A DNA stretch of 31,012 bases from JBHIKY01 sp042139015 (GCF_042139015.1 NZ_JBHIKY010000033.1:1-31012); one strand, 5' to 3'. Positions 8,211 to 16,320 are shown, counted from the first letter of the stretch. The notes: generated from the sequence alone by a model not told the origin. Made by a program: numbers and translations.

Positions 8211-9542
8211 TTATACACCGATGATACCCATGAACCATGCGACGATTAATAATAAAATACTGAAGCCCCAGACCCAAAAGAAAGAGTATTTTAAGTGCTC
8301 GCCGATTTCAATTCGTGCCAGTCCCAGTCCCAACCATAAAGCCGGAGCAAAAGGGCTGACCATGGTTCCAATAATATTTCCGATGACGAGGGTATAAATA
8401 ATCGTCGTGGGTTCAACTCCAAATCCTGAAACGATCTGTTCAATGATAGGCACCAGAGCAAAATAGTAGGCATCTGTACTGAGCAGTAAATCGAACGGAA
8501 CGCCGAAGAAGCCGATAATTAAATGAAGGTAAGGAACCAGCAGCTGCGGAAGCACATGAACGATATCGTCTGCCATTGCCTCGAGCATGCCAGTCCCCTC
8601 AAGAATGCCAAGGAACGATCCGGCTGCCAGAATAATCCCGGCCATCATTAAGGCATTGGGCGCATGGTCTTTAATCCTGGCCATCTGTTCATCAACCGAG
8701 CGATAATTTAACGGCAGGGCAATCGCCAGGCCGATCATAAACACAAGCCCGGAAGGAAGGATGCCGCTCATTAAAACAGCAACCAAAGCAATCGTTAAAA
8801 GAAGATTGAGCCAAAGTAGTTTCGGTCTTTTCAAAGACTCCTGCATTGATTCTTCGGCCTGCTCGGAAAAAGGAGCTTCCTCCGTAGCAGCTACCTCCAT
8901 TAAGGCCTGCTCGTCGGTTTCTCTTTTGGCAATTCTCTTCTTCTCTCGAAAACCAAACAAAGCCCCCACGATGAACAGAAGTACGATTTCAACGAGCTGC
9001 AGGGGGATCAACGGCCTCCATAATTCCACCGGATCCATGTTTAATACCGAAGCGGCACGGCCAATAGGGCCTGCCCATGGAAGTAAATTCATTACACCAA
9101 TGCTTAAGACGGTCAAAAGCATTAATAGCAGGGGGCTCATATTTAAACGCTTATAGAGTGGAAGAAGGGCAGGAATCGTGATTAAAAAAGTGGATGCTCC
9201 CGATCCGTCGAGTCCCGCGACAATCGCAATGGCTATCGTTGCCATGGCCACGGCGATCACATTACCCCTTGTAAGGGCTATCATTTTATTTATGATAGGC
9301 TCAAATAAGCCAGCGTCCTGCATTATCCCGAAGAACAGAATGGCAAAAATAAACATGATCACGACAGGCATCACGGAATCGATGCCGTCTTCGAAATACG
9401 TGGTGACATTTTCAAAACCTGAACCAAGCAGAAAGGCAGCTATGATGGGAATCAAGACCATTGCTACGATAGGTGATAATTTTTTCGTTATTAATAGGGT
9501 AACGATCGAAATGATGGTTAAAAATCCTAATATGCTAATCAT
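8211..9542 (-). CDS. citM: CitMHS-family metal-citrate transporter
   Basis: Membrane protein of 443 residues with a strong GAGGAGG site five bases before the ATG. About eleven to twelve hydrophobic segments surround a charged cytoplasmic loop at about residues 205-245. Features typical of CitMHS are the GLDGSGASTFLITIPALLP motif, the LLPWAGPIGRAA loop and the C-terminal TMVSPFAPALWLGLGLA. The family imports citrate complexed with divalent metal (Mg2+ for CitM, Ca2+ for CitH) together with H+. Metal specificity cannot be read from the sequence. It is convergent with citST, and a cre-like site and paired direct repeats lie upstream. Confidence 0.87.
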   Translation of the reverse strand: MISILGFLTIISIVTLLITKKLSPIVAMVLIPIIAAFLLGSGFENVTTYFEDGIDSVMPVVIMFIFAILFFGIMQDAGLFEPIINKMIALTRGNVIAVAMATIAIAIVAGLDGSGASTFLITIPALLPLYKRLNMSPLLLMLLTVLSIGVMNLLPWAGPIGRAASVLNMDPVELWRPLIPLQLVEIVLLFIVGALFGFREKKRIAKRETDEQALMEVAATEEAPFSEQAEESMQESLKRPKLLWLNLLLTIALVAVLMSGILPSGLVFMIGLAIALPLNYRSVDEQMARIKDHAPNALMMAGIILAAGSFLGILEGTGMLEAMADDIVHVLPQLLVPYLHLIIGFFGVPFDLLLSTDAYYFALVPIIEQIVSGFGVEPTTIIYTLVIGNIIGTMVSPFAPALWLGLGLARIEIGEHLKYSFFWVWGFSILLLIVAWFMGIIGV

Positions 9543-9559
9543 GTTGACCTCCTCGAAAA

Positions 9560-9575
9560 TTGAAGCGCTTTCAAA
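9560..9575 (-). promoter_or_regulatory. cre-like site in the citM leader
   Basis: On the citM strand TTGAAAGCGCTTCAAT matches the broad consensus WTGNAANCGNWNNCAW with one mismatch. It lies 18-33 bases before the citM start, so CcpA bound there would block elongation or initiation. Confidence 0.5.
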
Positions 9576-9612
9576 AAGGTTAACAAATTTTTTATTTGTG
9601 GTGTTTTTTTGT

Positions 9613-9640
9613 ACATAATGATTACATTTTGAACATAATG
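9613..9640 (-). promoter_or_regulatory. Two ACATAATG direct repeats, candidate CitT operator
   Basis: ACATAATG occurs at 9613-9620 and 9633-9640 (CATTATGT on the citM strand), exactly 20 bases or two helical turns apart, within the longer G(T/A)ACATAATG. They lie 71-98 bases before the citM start. Same-face tandem repeats suit a dimeric response-regulator activator. Assignment to CitT is inference. Confidence 0.45.
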
Positions 9641-9659
9641 TTTATAAAGTATATGTGTA

Positions 9660-10235
9660 TGATGATAAAATATAAATAATAATAGTTATTTTTTACGAAG
9701 ATGCTTAGGCTTCTCAAACTCATTCTATTTTTGATTTAGGAACGATGTCTATCTTTGATATTATGGTAGAAGAAATAGTAGTTTTTAATAAGCACGCTGA
9801 TAATCATAATAGTTGCATATGAAAAGTACCATGGATACTCTGTATTTTCCGCTGGTACTATCCCTATAACGTTTGAATATAATGCTAATTTTTTTAAAAA
9901 CAATATAATAGTAAACATCTATAGACAATTTTAGAATGATGTCACAAACGCTTGGAAAAATTAATCCCTAGAGTTTTTGATATAAACAAGAAATCAATAA
10001 AGTTCACTATGGGAAAAATGTATATATAAAAAACGTTCAAAGAGTAGATGAGAAAAATGGTCTGCTTTTTCTTGTGAATTCAATCGAATCTGGTGAAATT
10101 TTTGATCTTTTACCGGTGAAGAATTCAAATATAAAGGCATAATTTCAGTAGAGAAATGTAATGACTGATAAAGCTCTATTTCTACCATTAATACCGCTTT
10201 TCGAGGTAAATAATCGCATATTAAAATTTGCAGCT
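9660..10235. other. AT-rich gap without a confident gene
   Basis: Two short leftward open frames exist (about 9736-9918 and 9994-10188). Neither has a ribosome binding site and neither resembles a known family. The first translates to hydrophobic, protein-like sequence (YPWYFSYATIMIISVLIKNY) and may be a decayed membrane-protein fragment. Nothing else stands out before the tetR promoter. Confidence 0.35.
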
Positions 10236-10240
10236 ACCCC

Positions 10241-10289
10241 TTGACAATAAAAAGGCATTGTTATACATTTATGTCAGTCACTACTTACT
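10241..10289 (+). promoter_or_regulatory. tetR promoter with operator copy 1
   Basis: TTGACA (10241-10246) is followed after 17 bases by TACATT (10264-10269). Directly downstream, 10271-10289 is ATGTCAGTCACTACTTACT, the exact reverse complement of 10933-10951 in front of the MFS gene. Binding there would cover the transcription start, which suggests autorepression by the TetR protein. Confidence 0.75.
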
Positions 10290-10318
10290 AACATTTTTTT
10301 GTAAATGAGGTTATACAA

Positions 10319-10909
10319 ATGAAAGTTAATAAAAAACAGGATACTTCTGAAAGGATTATGGCAGCTGCCATAGATCTTATGGCAGAAAGAGGTTACAATG
10401 GAGTGTCAACTGAAGAAATTGCAACAAAAGCTGGGTTTAGTGAAAAAACGCTGTTTAGACATTTTAAGAGTAAACAAAATTTATTAGAGTCGGCTTTTCA
10501 TCGCTACCATTATGGGGACGAGATGAAAGAACTTTTTGATAAGAAACTGGTATGGGATCTTCATAAAGATTTACTTATGATTTGTCATAACTACCATCGT
10601 ATTATGTATCAAAATCGAAAATTGATCCAAATTAGTTCAAGAGAGCGTGATAATCTCCCCGGTTTTCAGGAAACGACGCACAAACATCCTCAACAGTTAA
10701 AAGAGTTCTTAACCGAATACTTTAAGGAAATGTATAAAAAGGGCAAGGTAATAGAAACAGATCTTGAAAAACAGGCTATTGCCTTTCTTTATATGAATTA
10801 TGGGGCAGCTATAGGGAGAATGAACAAAGATCCGATACTGGAGACGATTTCAATTGAAGGCATTATTGAAGAGAGTGTATCCACATTTGCTAGGGGTTTA
10901 ACCCCCTAG
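10319..10909 (+). CDS. TetR-family transcriptional repressor
   Basis: DNA-binding regulator of 196 residues. The N-terminal TetR helix-turn-helix (about residues 10-57) is classic: IMAAAIDLMAERGYNGVSTE, then EIATKAGFSEKTLFRHFKSK. The variable C-terminal domain (about 60-196) should hold the ligand pocket and dimer interface. Its ligand is unknown. A GAGG lies nine bases before the ATG. It is followed by an MFS exporter, an ABM protein and an FMN reductase on the same strand. One 19-bp sequence appears in inverted orientation at its own promoter and at the exporter promoter, so it most likely represses both until a drug or quinone-like compound binds. Confidence 0.9.
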   Translation: MKVNKKQDTSERIMAAAIDLMAERGYNGVSTEEIATKAGFSEKTLFRHFKSKQNLLESAFHRYHYGDEMKELFDKKLVWDLHKDLLMICHNYHRIMYQNRKLIQISSRERDNLPGFQETTHKHPQQLKEFLTEYFKEMYKKGKVIETDLEKQAIAFLYMNYGAAIGRMNKDPILETISIEGIIEESVSTFARGLTP

Positions 10910-10927
10910 TCATTTTTTAAAAGTATA

Positions 10928-10956
10928 TTGACAGTAAGTAGTGACTGACATTTATT
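10928..10956 (+). promoter_or_regulatory. MFS operon promoter with operator copy 2
   Basis: TTGACA (10928-10933) and a weak TTTATT (10951-10956) are 17 bases apart. The 19-base AGTAAGTAGTGACTGACAT (10933-10951) fills the spacer. A repressor bound there would exclude RNA polymerase. The site is the inverted copy of 10271-10289. Confidence 0.72.
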
Positions 10957-10981
10957 TATCTCAAAAAGGAGGGGATGAGAA

Positions 10982-12382
10982 ATGCCGCATGATATTAAGC
11001 GACAAACTGCCGGAAGATTGATGTGTATACTCGTTTTGACGCTTGTTCTATCCGTTATGAGTGCAACGATGTTTAATATCGTGCTTCCTGAGATGGCATT
11101 GGATTTAAATCTTTCGTATGCGCAAGTTAGTTGGGTTTCATCAGTCTATATGTTGATTTATGGAATTGGAACGGTCATTTATGGGAAATTGGCCGATAGC
11201 TACAAACTCAAAAATTTACTAACATTCGGACTGATTTTTTTTTCCCTGGGTTCACTGGTTGGTCTAATGTCTCAAGCTTATTGGATGGTCCTCCTTGGTC
11301 GCATCTTACAGGCGGTTGGGGCCGCTGTTATTCCAGCTTCAGCTATGATTATTCCTGTTCGCTATTTTCCCCAGGAAAAGCGTGGGCAGGCTTTAGGGTT
11401 GGTGGCTGCCAGCTTGGCCCTTGGCAGGGTACTAGGACCGGTTGTTCCTGCTTTTATAATGAGTGTTGCTGATTGGCGGTGGTTGTTCTGTCTGCCCCTA
11501 TTCACCCTATTCTTATTGCCACTCTTTCGGAAATATTTAGATGATGAAGAAAGAGATAGCGGAAACATTGACTGGATTGGGGGCGGTCTTTTTGGGGGAA
11601 CCATAGCGCTTTTGCTCTTGTCCGTTACAGAAGGGGGATGGCTTCTCGTGATTGGTTCCTTGATGTTACTTTTTTTATTCATTGTAAGGATCCAACGCAC
11701 CGCAGAACCTTTTATTCAACCTAGTCTGTTTAAAAATAAACGTTATTCACTGGGGGTGTTGATTGCCTTTTTGACTAGTGCAAGTGGTTTTTCAATTCCA
11801 TTTCTAAGTCCATTGTTGTTATCCAGTGTTAACCATTTATCCCCTGAGGGAATCGGTGTTGTTATGGTACCAGGAGCTATTATATCTGCATTACTGAGCA
11901 AGAAAGGTGGTCAATTGGCAGATCGCAGAGGAAATTCCATTCTATTTTACACAGCAACCACTTTGCTGCTGATAAGTCTTATTTTATTGTCCTCTTTTGC
12001 TGGTATGTCGCCTGTTTATATCGCTGTCATTTTAATACTTGGAGATCTGGGGCAAGCATTTGTGCTTGTGGCATTGGCCAATTCTATATCAAGAACATTA
12101 ACGGAGCGACAGATCGGTGTTGGAATGGGTTTCTTGCAGATGATGAATTTTTTGGCTGGTTCTGTTTCGGGAGCTGTTTACGGCAGGTTCGTTGACGTGG
12201 GTGCGAGTGTTACTTTAAATCCAATGAATACCCATTCCGGAGCGTTCGTTTATAGCAATATCTATATCACTTTAGCTGGTTTAATGGCAGCAGTATTATT
12301 GTTGTACCATTTTCAAATTAGCAAAACGGGTAAACATTATTCTAAAGTAAACCAACATCCTAAGATTGAGGAGATACCATAA
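10982..12382 (+). CDS. MFS multidrug exporter, Tet(L)/DHA-like
   Basis: Major facilitator of 466 residues with 12-14 predicted helices and an AGGAGG ten bases before the ATG. Motif A-like GKLADSYKLKNLL follows helix 2. The N-terminal half (WVSSVYMLIYGIGTVIYGKL) resembles Tet(K)/Tet(L) and related drug:H+ antiporters. Motif C, usually GxxxGPxxGG in antiporters, reads GRVLGPVVPAF here and lacks the last glycines. A second ADRRGN loop appears after the mid-point. It is probably an efflux pump induced by release of the TetR repressor. The substrate is unknown; tetracycline resistance should not be assumed. Confidence 0.86.
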   Translation: MPHDIKRQTAGRLMCILVLTLVLSVMSATMFNIVLPEMALDLNLSYAQVSWVSSVYMLIYGIGTVIYGKLADSYKLKNLLTFGLIFFSLGSLVGLMSQAYWMVLLGRILQAVGAAVIPASAMIIPVRYFPQEKRGQALGLVAASLALGRVLGPVVPAFIMSVADWRWLFCLPLFTLFLLPLFRKYLDDEERDSGNIDWIGGGLFGGTIALLLLSVTEGGWLLVIGSLMLLFLFIVRIQRTAEPFIQPSLFKNKRYSLGVLIAFLTSASGFSIPFLSPLLLSSVNHLSPEGIGVVMVPGAIISALLSKKGGQLADRRGNSILFYTATTLLLISLILLSSFAGMSPVYIAVILILGDLGQAFVLVALANSISRTLTERQIGVGMGFLQMMNFLAGSVSGAVYGRFVDVGASVTLNPMNTHSGAFVYSNIYITLAGLMAAVLLLYHFQISKTGKHYSKVNQHPKIEEIP

Positions 12383-12405
12383 GTACAAAAAAGGAGTTGA
12401 ATAAT

Positions 12406-12744
12406 ATGCCTGAAATCAAAGAGAACGAACTTTTTACAGTCATGGTTGAGTTTGAAGTTGAACCAAAATACCAACAAACTTTGATTGATGAGATTACAAA
12501 ACAAGTTGATCGATACTTTACCCATTTTTCAGGATTTGTTTCTGCAAGCTTTCATGCGAGTGATGATGGGTTCAGAGTTGTTAATTATGGGCAATGGCAG
12601 TCAAAAAGTGCCTGGGAAGGAAGATCTCGGGAAACAGATTTTAATATAGTCAAAGAAAAAATTTCTGAAATCATTATCCGATGTGAGGCTAAGACAGCAA
12701 AAGTTGATTCTTTTCGAGTTGCTCGAGTGATCGAAAAAGCTTAA
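12406..12744 (+). CDS. ABM-domain (antibiotic biosynthesis monooxygenase-like) protein
   Basis: Small protein of 112 residues. The start is ATG at 12406 because AGGAG (12392-12396) lies nine bases away; a TTG at 12397 is too close. The single domain shows the dimeric alpha-beta barrel pattern: a first strand LFTVMVEFEV, helix, then FSGFVSASFHASDDGFRVVN and YGQWQSKSAWE. ABM proteins include quinol monooxygenases and heme-degrading enzymes; the catalytic type cannot be told here. Twenty-three bases separate it from the exporter and a flavin reductase follows, so quinone or aromatic-drug detoxification is a reasonable inference. Confidence 0.82.
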   Translation: MPEIKENELFTVMVEFEVEPKYQQTLIDEITKQVDRYFTHFSGFVSASFHASDDGFRVVNYGQWQSKSAWEGRSRETDFNIVKEKISEIIIRCEAKTAKVDSFRVARVIEKA

Positions 12745-12841
12745 GAGCCATACCGAGCACCGTAATAATGTTGTTAAGACGTTATGCCACAAGGGTCTTT
12801 CACGTTTTATTCCAAAATGTATTTTATTGGAGGAATGTAAA

Positions 12842-13396
12842 ATGAGTAAAATAGCTATTATAATAGGGAGTACACGTCCAGGCCGAAACGGAGAGGCTGT
12901 CGCCCATTGGATATATGAAATTGCGAGTAAACGCAACGATGCTGCTTTTGAAATCGTTGATATTGCAGACTATCACCTGCCACTTCTTGATGAACCAAAG
13001 GGAGCAGCATCAGGAGAGTATACAAAGACCCATACCAAGGAGTGGTCGAAAAAAATAGATGCTTTTGATGGCTTTATTTTCGTAACACCTGAGTATAACC
13101 ACGCAACGTCACCTGCCCTTATGAATGCAATTGATTTTCTGTATAGGGAATGGAACAATAAAGCAGCTGGTTTTGTCGGATACGGGGCTGCTGGTGCTAC
13201 GACTGCGGTTGAAAATCTTCGAATGATAATGGCTGAGATTCAGATTGCTGACGTACGTAATCAGGTTAGACTTTCGCTCTTTAATGATTTTAATAATTTC
13301 AGTGAGTTCAAGCCAGCCCCCTACCAAGAAAAATCAGTTCATGCCATGATTGATCAGGTGATCAACTGGAGTAGTGCATTGGGAGGGCTTCGATGA
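12842..13396 (+). CDS. NAD(P)H-dependent FMN reductase (flavodoxin-like)
   Basis: Flavoprotein of 184 residues. ATG at 12842 is chosen because GGAGG (12829-12833) lies eight bases before it; a TTG at 12827 overlaps that site. The phosphate-binding loop IIIGSTRPGRNGE binds FMN, VTPEYNHATSPALMNAIDFL contacts the isoalloxazine, and VGYGAAGATTAVENLR is the third conserved block. Relatives reduce FMN, azo dyes, quinones or chromate. It is the last gene of the TetR-controlled group, after a 97-base gap that shows no terminator. Confidence 0.88.
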   Translation: MSKIAIIIGSTRPGRNGEAVAHWIYEIASKRNDAAFEIVDIADYHLPLLDEPKGAASGEYTKTHTKEWSKKIDAFDGFIFVTPEYNHATSPALMNAIDFLYREWNNKAAGFVGYGAAGATTAVENLRMIMAEIQIADVRNQVRLSLFNDFNNFSEFKPAPYQEKSVHAMIDQVINWSSALGGLR

Positions 13397-13682
13397 GTAG
13401 GAAGTTTTTGAACGGGAGAAGGTAGCTCGTGCCATTTGTTTAATTGATACAAAGTTCATTTTTAGAAAAACAAAACGATTTTGATAAGTAATAATTAAGA
13501 TTGAATCGTGCTGAATATGGATAAGGTATAGAAATTTCTATACTTAAATAAAGTAATCCTTTAGTCGTAATATATTCCGAACAAATATATAAATAAGAAC
13601 TATTCTTTACTATATAATTTTCTACTATACTATTATTGAGCAATATATATTGACTCAACCTTCAATTTAAGATGTAGTTTAG
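13397..13682. other. AT-rich intergenic stretch
   Basis: A short leftward open frame (13440-13658) has no ribosome binding site and no recognisable product. No other feature is seen before the hairpin at 13683. Confidence 0.4.
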
Positions 13683-13722
13683 ACACAGAACAGCCCATCC
13701 ATATAAGTTGGGCTGTTTGTGT
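13683..13722 (+). terminator. Strong intrinsic terminator
   Basis: ACAGCCCA pairs with TGGGCTGT, extended by ACACA/TGTGT outside a two-base bulge on each arm, and is followed by TTTTT. It faces rightward and probably ends the exporter/FMN-reductase transcript, although it lies about 290 bases past that gene. Confidence 0.75.
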
Positions 13723-13739
13723 TTTTCAAATCCCCTAAA

Positions 13740-13850
13740 CTATTCCTTGTTTGATGGTATAAACGCGCTCACTCGTGCTGTTCCGCGGCACACCGGACGT
13801 GGCGGGTTTTCATTGACCTGGAGTATTCGTATTTTGACTATGCATTGGCC
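13740..13850 (+). pseudogene. Short GC-rich coding remnant next to scoB
   Basis: Between the terminator and the scoB stop lies a patch that is far richer in GC than its surroundings (about 13768-13815). One frame reads RTWRVFIDLEYSYFDYALAT. No start, ribosome binding site or family is recognisable. It looks like a relic of a foreign or lost gene. Confidence 0.25.
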
Positions 13851-13855
13851 ACTTC

Positions 13856-14518
13856 TCAATTGGCATTATCCATTTCTTTTAATCGTTCGTCTATAATAAA
13901 ATCGGCATCTGTATTTTCTGTAATCGATTGTATATCTGAACCATTCAAGACTTCTTTTAAGATCATTCCGTTTTCGGTGAAATCAAATACAGCCATATCT
14001 GTAATAAGTCGGCTGACAACTTCTTTTCCTGTGAGGGGCAGCTCACAATCCTTCCGTATTTTTGAATCCCCATGTTTATTTACATGTTCCATGACGATGA
14101 TGACTTTACGAGCACCTTGAACAATATCCATTGCACCGCCCATGCCCTTCACCACTTTTCCAGGTATCATCCAGTTTGCGAGATCCCCTTTTTCAGATAC
14201 TTCCATACCACCGAGTATGGCTAGATCAATGTGTCTGCCTCTAATCATTGCAAACGACTCTGCGTTATCGAAAAAAGATCCCCCGCCTTTGACTGTAACC
14301 GTTTCTTTTCCTGCATTAATGAGATCTGCGTCCAGGTCGGATTCTACCGGATAGGGACCGATGCCCAATAAGCCATTTTCAGAATGTAAAAACACGTCTA
14401 AGTTAGAAGGGATGTAATTAGCAATGAGAGTAGGCATTCCAATTCCAAGATTTACTACCATGCCATCACTAATTTCTTTTACGGCTCTTTTAATAATTGT
14501 TTCGCGAGGGTTAGTCAT
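13856..14518 (-). CDS. scoB: Succinyl-CoA:3-ketoacid CoA-transferase subunit B
   Basis: Beta subunit of 220 residues. The ATG at 14518 is chosen because AAGGAGG lies eight bases upstream; an earlier ATG at 14536 lies before that site. VNLGIGMPTLIANYIPS opens the domain. The catalytic glutamate is in HSENGLLGIGPYP, and GGGSFFDNAESFAMIRGRH and GAMDIVQGARKVIIVMEH are conserved family blocks. With subunit A it moves CoA from succinyl-CoA to acetoacetate or a related 3-keto acid. It follows scoA by 23 bases, and the neighbouring AtoE-type transporter supports acetoacetate or short-chain fatty acid use. Butyrate or acetate CoA-transferase activity is an alternative. Confidence 0.92.
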   Translation of the reverse strand: MTNPRETIIKRAVKEISDGMVVNLGIGMPTLIANYIPSNLDVFLHSENGLLGIGPYPVESDLDADLINAGKETVTVKGGGSFFDNAESFAMIRGRHIDLAILGGMEVSEKGDLANWMIPGKVVKGMGGAMDIVQGARKVIIVMEHVNKHGDSKIRKDCELPLTGKEVVSRLITDMAVFDFTENGMILKEVLNGSDIQSITENTDADFIIDERLKEMDNAN

Positions 14519-14541
14519 GATCATGTCCTCCTTCAAAAAAA

Positions 14542-15237
14542 TTAGGCTTGTGCTACTGTGCGCTTTTCGATTCTTTTTTCATAAGAACTTCCTTGAAGAA
14601 TTTCCTGGACGTATAGACTTGGAGTATGAATAAAATCAGGATCTAAATCTCCTATTGACAATAATTCTTCTACTTCAGCAATCGTTTTTTCTCCAGCTGC
14701 AGCTACAATAGGATTAAAATTACGAGCAGTTTTTCTGTATACAAGATTTCCAATAGAATCACCTTTCCATGCCTTTACGAGTACCACATCTCCTCTAATA
14801 GCTTCTTCTAGAATATAGGTTTTTTCGTTGAATTTTTTATGTTCTTTTCCTTCTGCAATTTGAGTGCCTACACCCGCCGGTGTGTAAAATCCTGGAATTC
14901 CGGCTCCGCCAGCTCTTATTCTTTCGGCTAGTGTTCCTTGAGGTACCAGTTCTACATCCAGCTCACCATTTAGATACTGTTCTTCAAAAATTTTGTTTTC
15001 TCCAACATAAGAAGCGATCATTTTTTTAATTTGTTTATTTTTCAATAGTAAACCAAGCCCCCAATCGTCCACACCACAATTATTACTCACTACTGTTAAA
15101 TCTTTTGCCCCGTGATTGGCTAGGGCTGAAATAGCCATTTCAGGAATTCCGCAAAGTCCAAATCCCCCGACAATAACCGTGTCACCATCTTCTATTGCAC
15201 TAATGCTCTTTTCAAATGAAGTAGATATTTTAGTCAC
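14542..15237 (-). CDS. scoA: Succinyl-CoA:3-ketoacid CoA-transferase subunit A
   Basis: Alpha subunit of 231 residues, starting at GTG (15237) behind AAAGGGAG. The CoA-transferase glycine loop is VIVGGFGLCGIPE. Further signatures are LTVVSNNCGVDDWGLG and QGTLAERIRAGGAGIPGFYT, all typical of the 3-oxoacid/acetate CoA-transferase alpha chain. It is the first gene of a two-gene operon with scoB. Its promoter region shares a ~50-bp module with that of atoE, and a LysR regulator is divergent from it, so all three are probably one regulon. Confidence 0.92.
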   Translation of the reverse strand: MTKISTSFEKSISAIEDGDTVIVGGFGLCGIPEMAISALANHGAKDLTVVSNNCGVDDWGLGLLLKNKQIKKMIASYVGENKIFEEQYLNGELDVELVPQGTLAERIRAGGAGIPGFYTPAGVGTQIAEGKEHKKFNEKTYILEEAIRGDVVLVKAWKGDSIGNLVYRKTARNFNPIVAAAGEKTIAEVEELLSIGDLDPDFIHTPSLYVQEILQGSSYEKRIEKRTVAQA

Positions 15238-15289
15238 TTTTTACACTCCCTTTTTTCTCAACAATTGATTAATTTCACTTTACATCAAA

Positions 15290-15340
15290 CGCTTACATTC
15301 GTAAAATAGATTAATATTATATATTTATTCTAAAATTGAA
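15290..15340 (-). promoter_or_regulatory. scoAB promoter module shared with atoE
   Basis: Positions 15291-15311 are identical to 17701-17721 over 21 bases. The next 29 bases match at 23 positions. Read toward scoA, TTCAATTTTAGAA (15340-15328) looks like a LysR box (T-N11-A with partial dyad). A weak TAGAAT/TATTTT promoter pair follows, then TGTAAGCGTTTGAT, which is cre-like. It also lies directly upstream of the LysR gene, suiting autoregulation. Confidence 0.6.
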
Positions 15341-15357
15341 TAAAAGGCGGGAGTTTC

Positions 15358-16248
15358 ATGGAAATCAAACAATTAGTCTACTTCCTAGAGGTTTATAAAG
15401 AAAAGAGTTTTTCTAAAGCAAGTGATAAGTTACTTGTTTCCCAACCTTCATTAAGTAAAGTTATACAACAATTGGAAGAAGAACTGCAGATTCGATTATT
15501 TGATCGTACCACTCGTCATTTGGAAATAACCGTAGAAGGAGAAATGATACGTACCCATGCCCAAAAAGTGCTTAGAGATGTTGAAGACTTAACAAAGGCT
15601 GCCGATGATATAAAATCAAGAAAGAAGGGCAGCTTTAAATTTGGACTTCCTCCTGTAATAGGTTCGAGCTTTTTTCCTCATATAATTGCTTCCTTTCGTA
15701 AACAGTTTCCAGAAGCAAAAATGCAGATTATTGAAGAAGGAGCTAAAATTATGGAACAGTCTTTGCTTGAAGGGAAAGTAGATGTAGGGGTTGCTATTTT
15801 ACCTGTAGATAATGAACAGTTTGAAGTCATCCCAATTGTAGAAAGAGAATTATTACTCATAGTATCAATTAATCATCCATTAGCTACACGAAAAAATGTC
15901 AAAATGAAAGAGTTAGAACAAGAAAGTTTTCTAATGTTTCGTAAAGGGTTCTCATTGTATGATCGGGTGAGAGAAGGGGCAATACAGGCAGGGTTTGAAC
16001 CAAAAATTGAACATGAAAGTACACAATGGGATTTTCTTATCGAATTAGCTACAGCTAATTTAGGAGTAGCTTTTATCCCAGAAACCGTGATAGATAAACT
16101 CGACCTTACAGAAGTATCTGTTCTATCTGTTACTGATCCAACTGTACACTGGAATCTTGCAATGATATGGCGAAAGCAAAGTTATCAATCATACGCGGCG
16201 ATGGAATGGGTATCATTTGTTGAGCGAGTGTTTCAAACAAAAAATTGA
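15358..16248 (+). CDS. LysR-family regulator of the sco/ato genes
   Basis: Regulator of 296 residues with GGCGGGAG just before the ATG. The winged helix-turn-helix spans about residues 1-60 (FSKASDKLLVSQPSLSKVIQ, then LEEELQIRLFDRTTRHLEIT). The periplasmic-binding-like effector domain starts near residue 90 (GSFKFGLPPVIGSSFFPHII). It resembles the CidR/YwbI branch of bacilli. It is divergent from scoAB and convergent with atoE, and both those promoters carry one conserved module, so it most likely activates them in response to a 3-keto acid, short-chain acid or CoA ester. The effector itself is unknown. Confidence 0.88.
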   Translation: MEIKQLVYFLEVYKEKSFSKASDKLLVSQPSLSKVIQQLEEELQIRLFDRTTRHLEITVEGEMIRTHAQKVLRDVEDLTKAADDIKSRKKGSFKFGLPPVIGSSFFPHIIASFRKQFPEAKMQIIEEGAKIMEQSLLEGKVDVGVAILPVDNEQFEVIPIVERELLLIVSINHPLATRKNVKMKELEQESFLMFRKGFSLYDRVREGAIQAGFEPKIEHESTQWDFLIELATANLGVAFIPETVIDKLDLTEVSVLSVTDPTVHWNLAMIWRKQSYQSYAAMEWVSFVERVFQTKN

Positions 16249-16252
16249 AAAA

Positions 16253-16289
16253 AATTCTCCTCCCTATACTAGTTCAATACAAGGAGGAG
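16253..16289 (-). terminator. Terminator of the leftward atoE transcript
   Basis: CTCCTCC (16257-16263) pairs with GGAGGAG (16283-16289). Read leftward, the stem is followed by AATTTTTTTCAATTTTTTG, so it ends the atoE transcript just before the convergent LysR gene. Confidence 0.75.
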
Positions 16290-16320
16290 TATACAATGAA
16301 TTTGAATTAAACTTTTATGA

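Noticed and set aside
8761..9618. Two rightward open frames of 131 and 146 codons opposite citM
   Set aside because: They mirror a GC-rich, well-recognised CitMHS gene on the other strand, have no ribosome binding sites, and translate to low-complexity Ser/Met/Ile sequence.
10982..12382. Calling the exporter a tetracycline-resistance gene
   Set aside because: Similarity to Tet(L)-type pumps is only in general MFS motifs, and motif C is altered, so specificity cannot be claimed.
16283..16310. GGAGGAG followed by ATG and a four-codon open frame, possible leader peptide
   Set aside because: The GGAGGAG is the right arm of the atoE terminator stem, and no gene follows in that direction.
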